DNA of 64,000 bases from Vespa crabro. Lineage: Eukaryota > Arthropoda > Insecta > Hymenoptera > Vespidae. Positions within the stretch are counted from its first letter, which is position 1. Every line of letters begins with the position of its first letter. The stretch spans positions 434,001 through 498,000 of the forward strand of contig NC_060971.1 of assembly GCF_910589235.1 (NCBI RefSeq). Reading direction: 5' to 3'. A program made the position numbers and the translations under genes. The notes under the pieces were generated by a model. The model was not told where the DNA came from, ran no database searches, and was given only the letters and a program-made list of their open reading frames with translations. Shown here one piece after another: positions 61,828 through 64,000 of the stretch.

Positions 61828-62132
61828 TTAAACCTCTGCCATCGGCTGCTTTCGCTTTTGGGAGTACCAATAGGTCGGAGCAAATCTATCGTTTCGCAAT
61901 TACTTTTCCGTACAGGATATAAAGTTTACATACAGAATTTTTTGATACTGATTTATTGTGTTTAATACTACTAATAATACGTAAGGATACAAAATTTTTA
62001 AACTGAAAATGTCCACGCTACGTGGACATCGAATTCTACGACGATTTAGATATCTCCCCGCTACGGAGAGACAGATTTCTACGATGATTTAGATATGTCC
62101 TCATTACAAGGACACCAACGGCAAAGAGTTAA
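61828..62132. mobile_element. C': second copy of the piggyBac-like MITE
   Basis: A 305-bp insert between TTAA at 61828-61831 and TTAA at 62129-62132, at the same monomer position as C. The left end TTAAACCTCTGCCATCGG pairs with the right end read in reverse, TTAACTCTTTGCCGTTGG (13 of 18). It is longer than C by about 45 bp (a GGAGTACCAATAGGTCGG-containing part at about 61860-61905). Flanking satellite matches that of C on both sides, so the pair arose by block duplication. No transposase. Confidence 0.8.
62011..62113. repeat. Three palindromic 43-bp units inside MITE C'
   Basis: Palindrome positions 62011, 62054 and 62097, again exactly 43 bp apart. Unit 1 is perfect here (GTCCACG-CTA-CGTGGAC). 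Unit 2 has decayed in its right arm (CTCCCCG-CTA-CGGAGAG) and unit 3 has paired changes in both arms (GTCCTCA-TTA-CAAGGAC). Together with C this lets the ancestral, fully palindromic units be recognised. Confidence 0.88.
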
Positions 62133-64000
62133 CTTATTAACCAGTGCGACAGTCTGACTTGGAAATATCCCGAATAGTCGAGGGAGAGAATTGCGAATGA
62201 TATGTAAACCGATGGAAGTGTCGATCGAGGAAATATTTTGACTAGTCGAGGAAAACTTATCCGAGTAGCCATCCGACCAATTTGGCTGGCGGACTTAGAT
62301 ATATTCCAACTAGTGGATGGAATGTTATATGAGCGCCTCTCATGAGGGCTGTCGAACTTTGATATATTCGTACTGGTCCGGAAAAGGTTGTGCAAGTGCA
62401 TCTCGGACCAATGCGATCGTCGGACTTGGAAATATTCTATCAAATCGAGGAAAAGTTATGCGAGTGACTTGTGAGCCAATGCGAACGTCGGGCTTGGAAA
62501 TATTCACTCTAGTAGAGGGACAGTTACGCGATTGCCTCTGGAACCAATGTGGATGACAAACTTGGAATTATTCCAACTAGTCGGAAGAAATTTGTGAAAG
62601 TCTCTCTCGGAACAAAACAGCAGCCGAACTTGAAAATATCCCGCCAAGTCGAAGGAAAGTTATGTGAGTGCCTCTTGGAACAATGCGGCTGTTGGATTAG
62701 GAAACACTCTGACTAGTCGAGTGGAAATTATGAGAGTGTGTAACGACCTATAGCTTGGCTGATTTCTAAATTACCCGAATAGTCGATAGAAGGTTTTACA
62801 ACTGCCTCTGGAACCAATGCGAATGTCGGTCTCGGAAATATTCCAAAATTTCGGGGGAAAGTTATGTGAGTATCTCTCGAACCAATGCGGCTGTGAAACA
62901 TGAAAATATTCCGACTAGTCTAAGATAAGTTGCTAGAGTATTCCGGACAAATACTACGGTCAGAATTGGAAATTTACCGACTAGTTTAGAGTAATTTATG
63001 TGATTGCCATTCGAACAAATGCGACAGTCAGGCTTGGAACTATTCCGACTAGAAGATTGAGAGTTATACGAATGAATTGTGAATCAATGCTATTGTCGAA
63101 CTTGGAAATATACCGACTATTCTGGGAATAGTTTTGTGTGTACCAATCGAAGCGATGTGGATGTCAGAGTTGGAAATACTCCGATTAATCTAGTGAAAAT
63201 TATAAGTGTGACTCCCGACCTATTACGACAGTTGGATTTGAAAGTAACCCGACTAATCGAGCGAAGATAATGCAATTGCTTCTGGAAACAATGTGGATGT
63301 CAGAATTGGAAATTTTACAACTACTCGGGTGGAATTTATGCAAGTGCCTCTCGGAACAATACTGCTGTCGGACTAGAAAATATTTGGCCTATTCGAGGGA
63401 AAGTTGGTTGATTGACTCTGGAACAAATGCAGTGTTCGGACATTGAAATATTACGATTAGTCGAGGGAAAGTTATGCAAGTACCTCTCGAACCAATGTGG
63501 CTGTCGGTATTGATAATATTTTGACTAGCCGAGGGAATGTTATGCGATTGACTTGTGAGCCAAATCGACTGTCGGTATTGGAAATATTCCGACTAGTCGA
63601 AGGAATATTATGCGATTGCCTCACAAACCAAACCGACAGTCGGACTTGGAAAAATCCCGATTAGCCGAGAGAAAGTTATGCAAGTGAGTTTTGAGCCAAT
63701 GCGAATGACAAGCTTGGATATATTACGACTAGTCGATGGAAAGTTATGCGAGTGACTGTCGAACTAATACGACTGTCCGGCTTGGAAGCATTCCGTCTAG
63801 ACAAGAGAAATTTATGAAAGTGTATCTGGAACCAATACGAATGTTGGACTTGGAAATATTCCAACTAGTTTGGGGAAAGTTTTGCGAGTATCTTGTGAAC
63901 AAAAGCGACTGTCGGATTACGAAATATTCCGATTAGTCGAGGGAAAGTTATAAGATTAACTCTCAAACTAATGCGGTTGTCAGACTTTGAAATAGCCTGA
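62133..64000 (+). repeat. 68-bp satellite array, segment 7
   Basis: Diverged 68-bp monomers to the end of the window, beginning with the counterpart of 30403-30480. No gene, no other insert seen. The array clearly continues beyond the window on both sides. Confidence 0.93.

Noticed and set aside
1..64000. Dozens of 60-160 residue open frames in the satellite segments, on both strands
   Set aside because: They are the same few words in three phases of the 68-bp repeat, end where the consensus predicts a stop, and overlap on opposite strands. They are low-stop repeat translation, not genes.
1..64000. CENP-B box
   Set aside because: TTCGAACCAATGCGGC-like stretches resemble the motif at first sight, but the spacing between TTCG, A and CGGG is off by one. 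No proper match seen.
1..64000. Telomeric repeats or an rDNA unit as the home of the R1-like elements
   Set aside because: No TTAGG arrays and no recognisable 18S/28S sequence; the elements are flanked directly by the 68-bp satellite.

Overview
This is eukaryotic, gene-free, repeat-built DNA. It looks like arthropod (most likely insect) heterochromatin: a long, highly diverged satellite array with dead R1-clade non-LTR retrotransposons and small DNA transposons inside it. The R1 clade is known mainly from arthropods, which is the basis for the organism guess. I see no host protein gene, tRNA or rRNA. The many short open frames in the array are by-products of the repeat.

About 45 kb of the 64 kb is one satellite family with a basic unit of about 68 bp. 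The core block is GGAAATATTCCGACTAGTCG, followed by a GGGAAAGTTATGCGAG block and an AACCAATGCG block. Monomers are head to tail, all in one orientation, and strongly diverged. Recognisable variant monomers recur in fixed local orders, so the array has higher-order and segmental structure.

Five families of insert break the array in the order A-B-C, then A'-B'-C'. A (2110-7860) and A' (34739-40159) are minus-strand R1-like elements: ORF1 with coiled coil and CCHC knuckles, then endonuclease, reverse transcriptase and a C-terminal zinc finger. B (13952-17899) and B' (51855-55545) are plus-strand elements of a second R1-clade family with almost no ORF1. C (30143-30402) and C' (61828-62132) are short piggyBac-like MITEs with TTAA target duplications and three internal 43-bp palindromic units. 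That makes three insert families, each present twice.

Satellite on both sides of A and C matches its partner, and A/A' share an ORF1 frameshift. The simplest reading is that a block of about 32 kb, already carrying dead inserts, was duplicated in tandem and has since diverged. The B pair does not sit at equivalent places in the two halves, so later unequal exchange or internal deletion has reshuffled the block.

The most notable signals are the diverged giant duplication, the MITE palindromes whose arms differ by matched changes, a perfect 15-bp-arm hairpin at 12586-12620, an exact 68-bp five-copy expansion near 57.4-57.8 kb, and apparently unoccupied copies of the A and B insertion sites.
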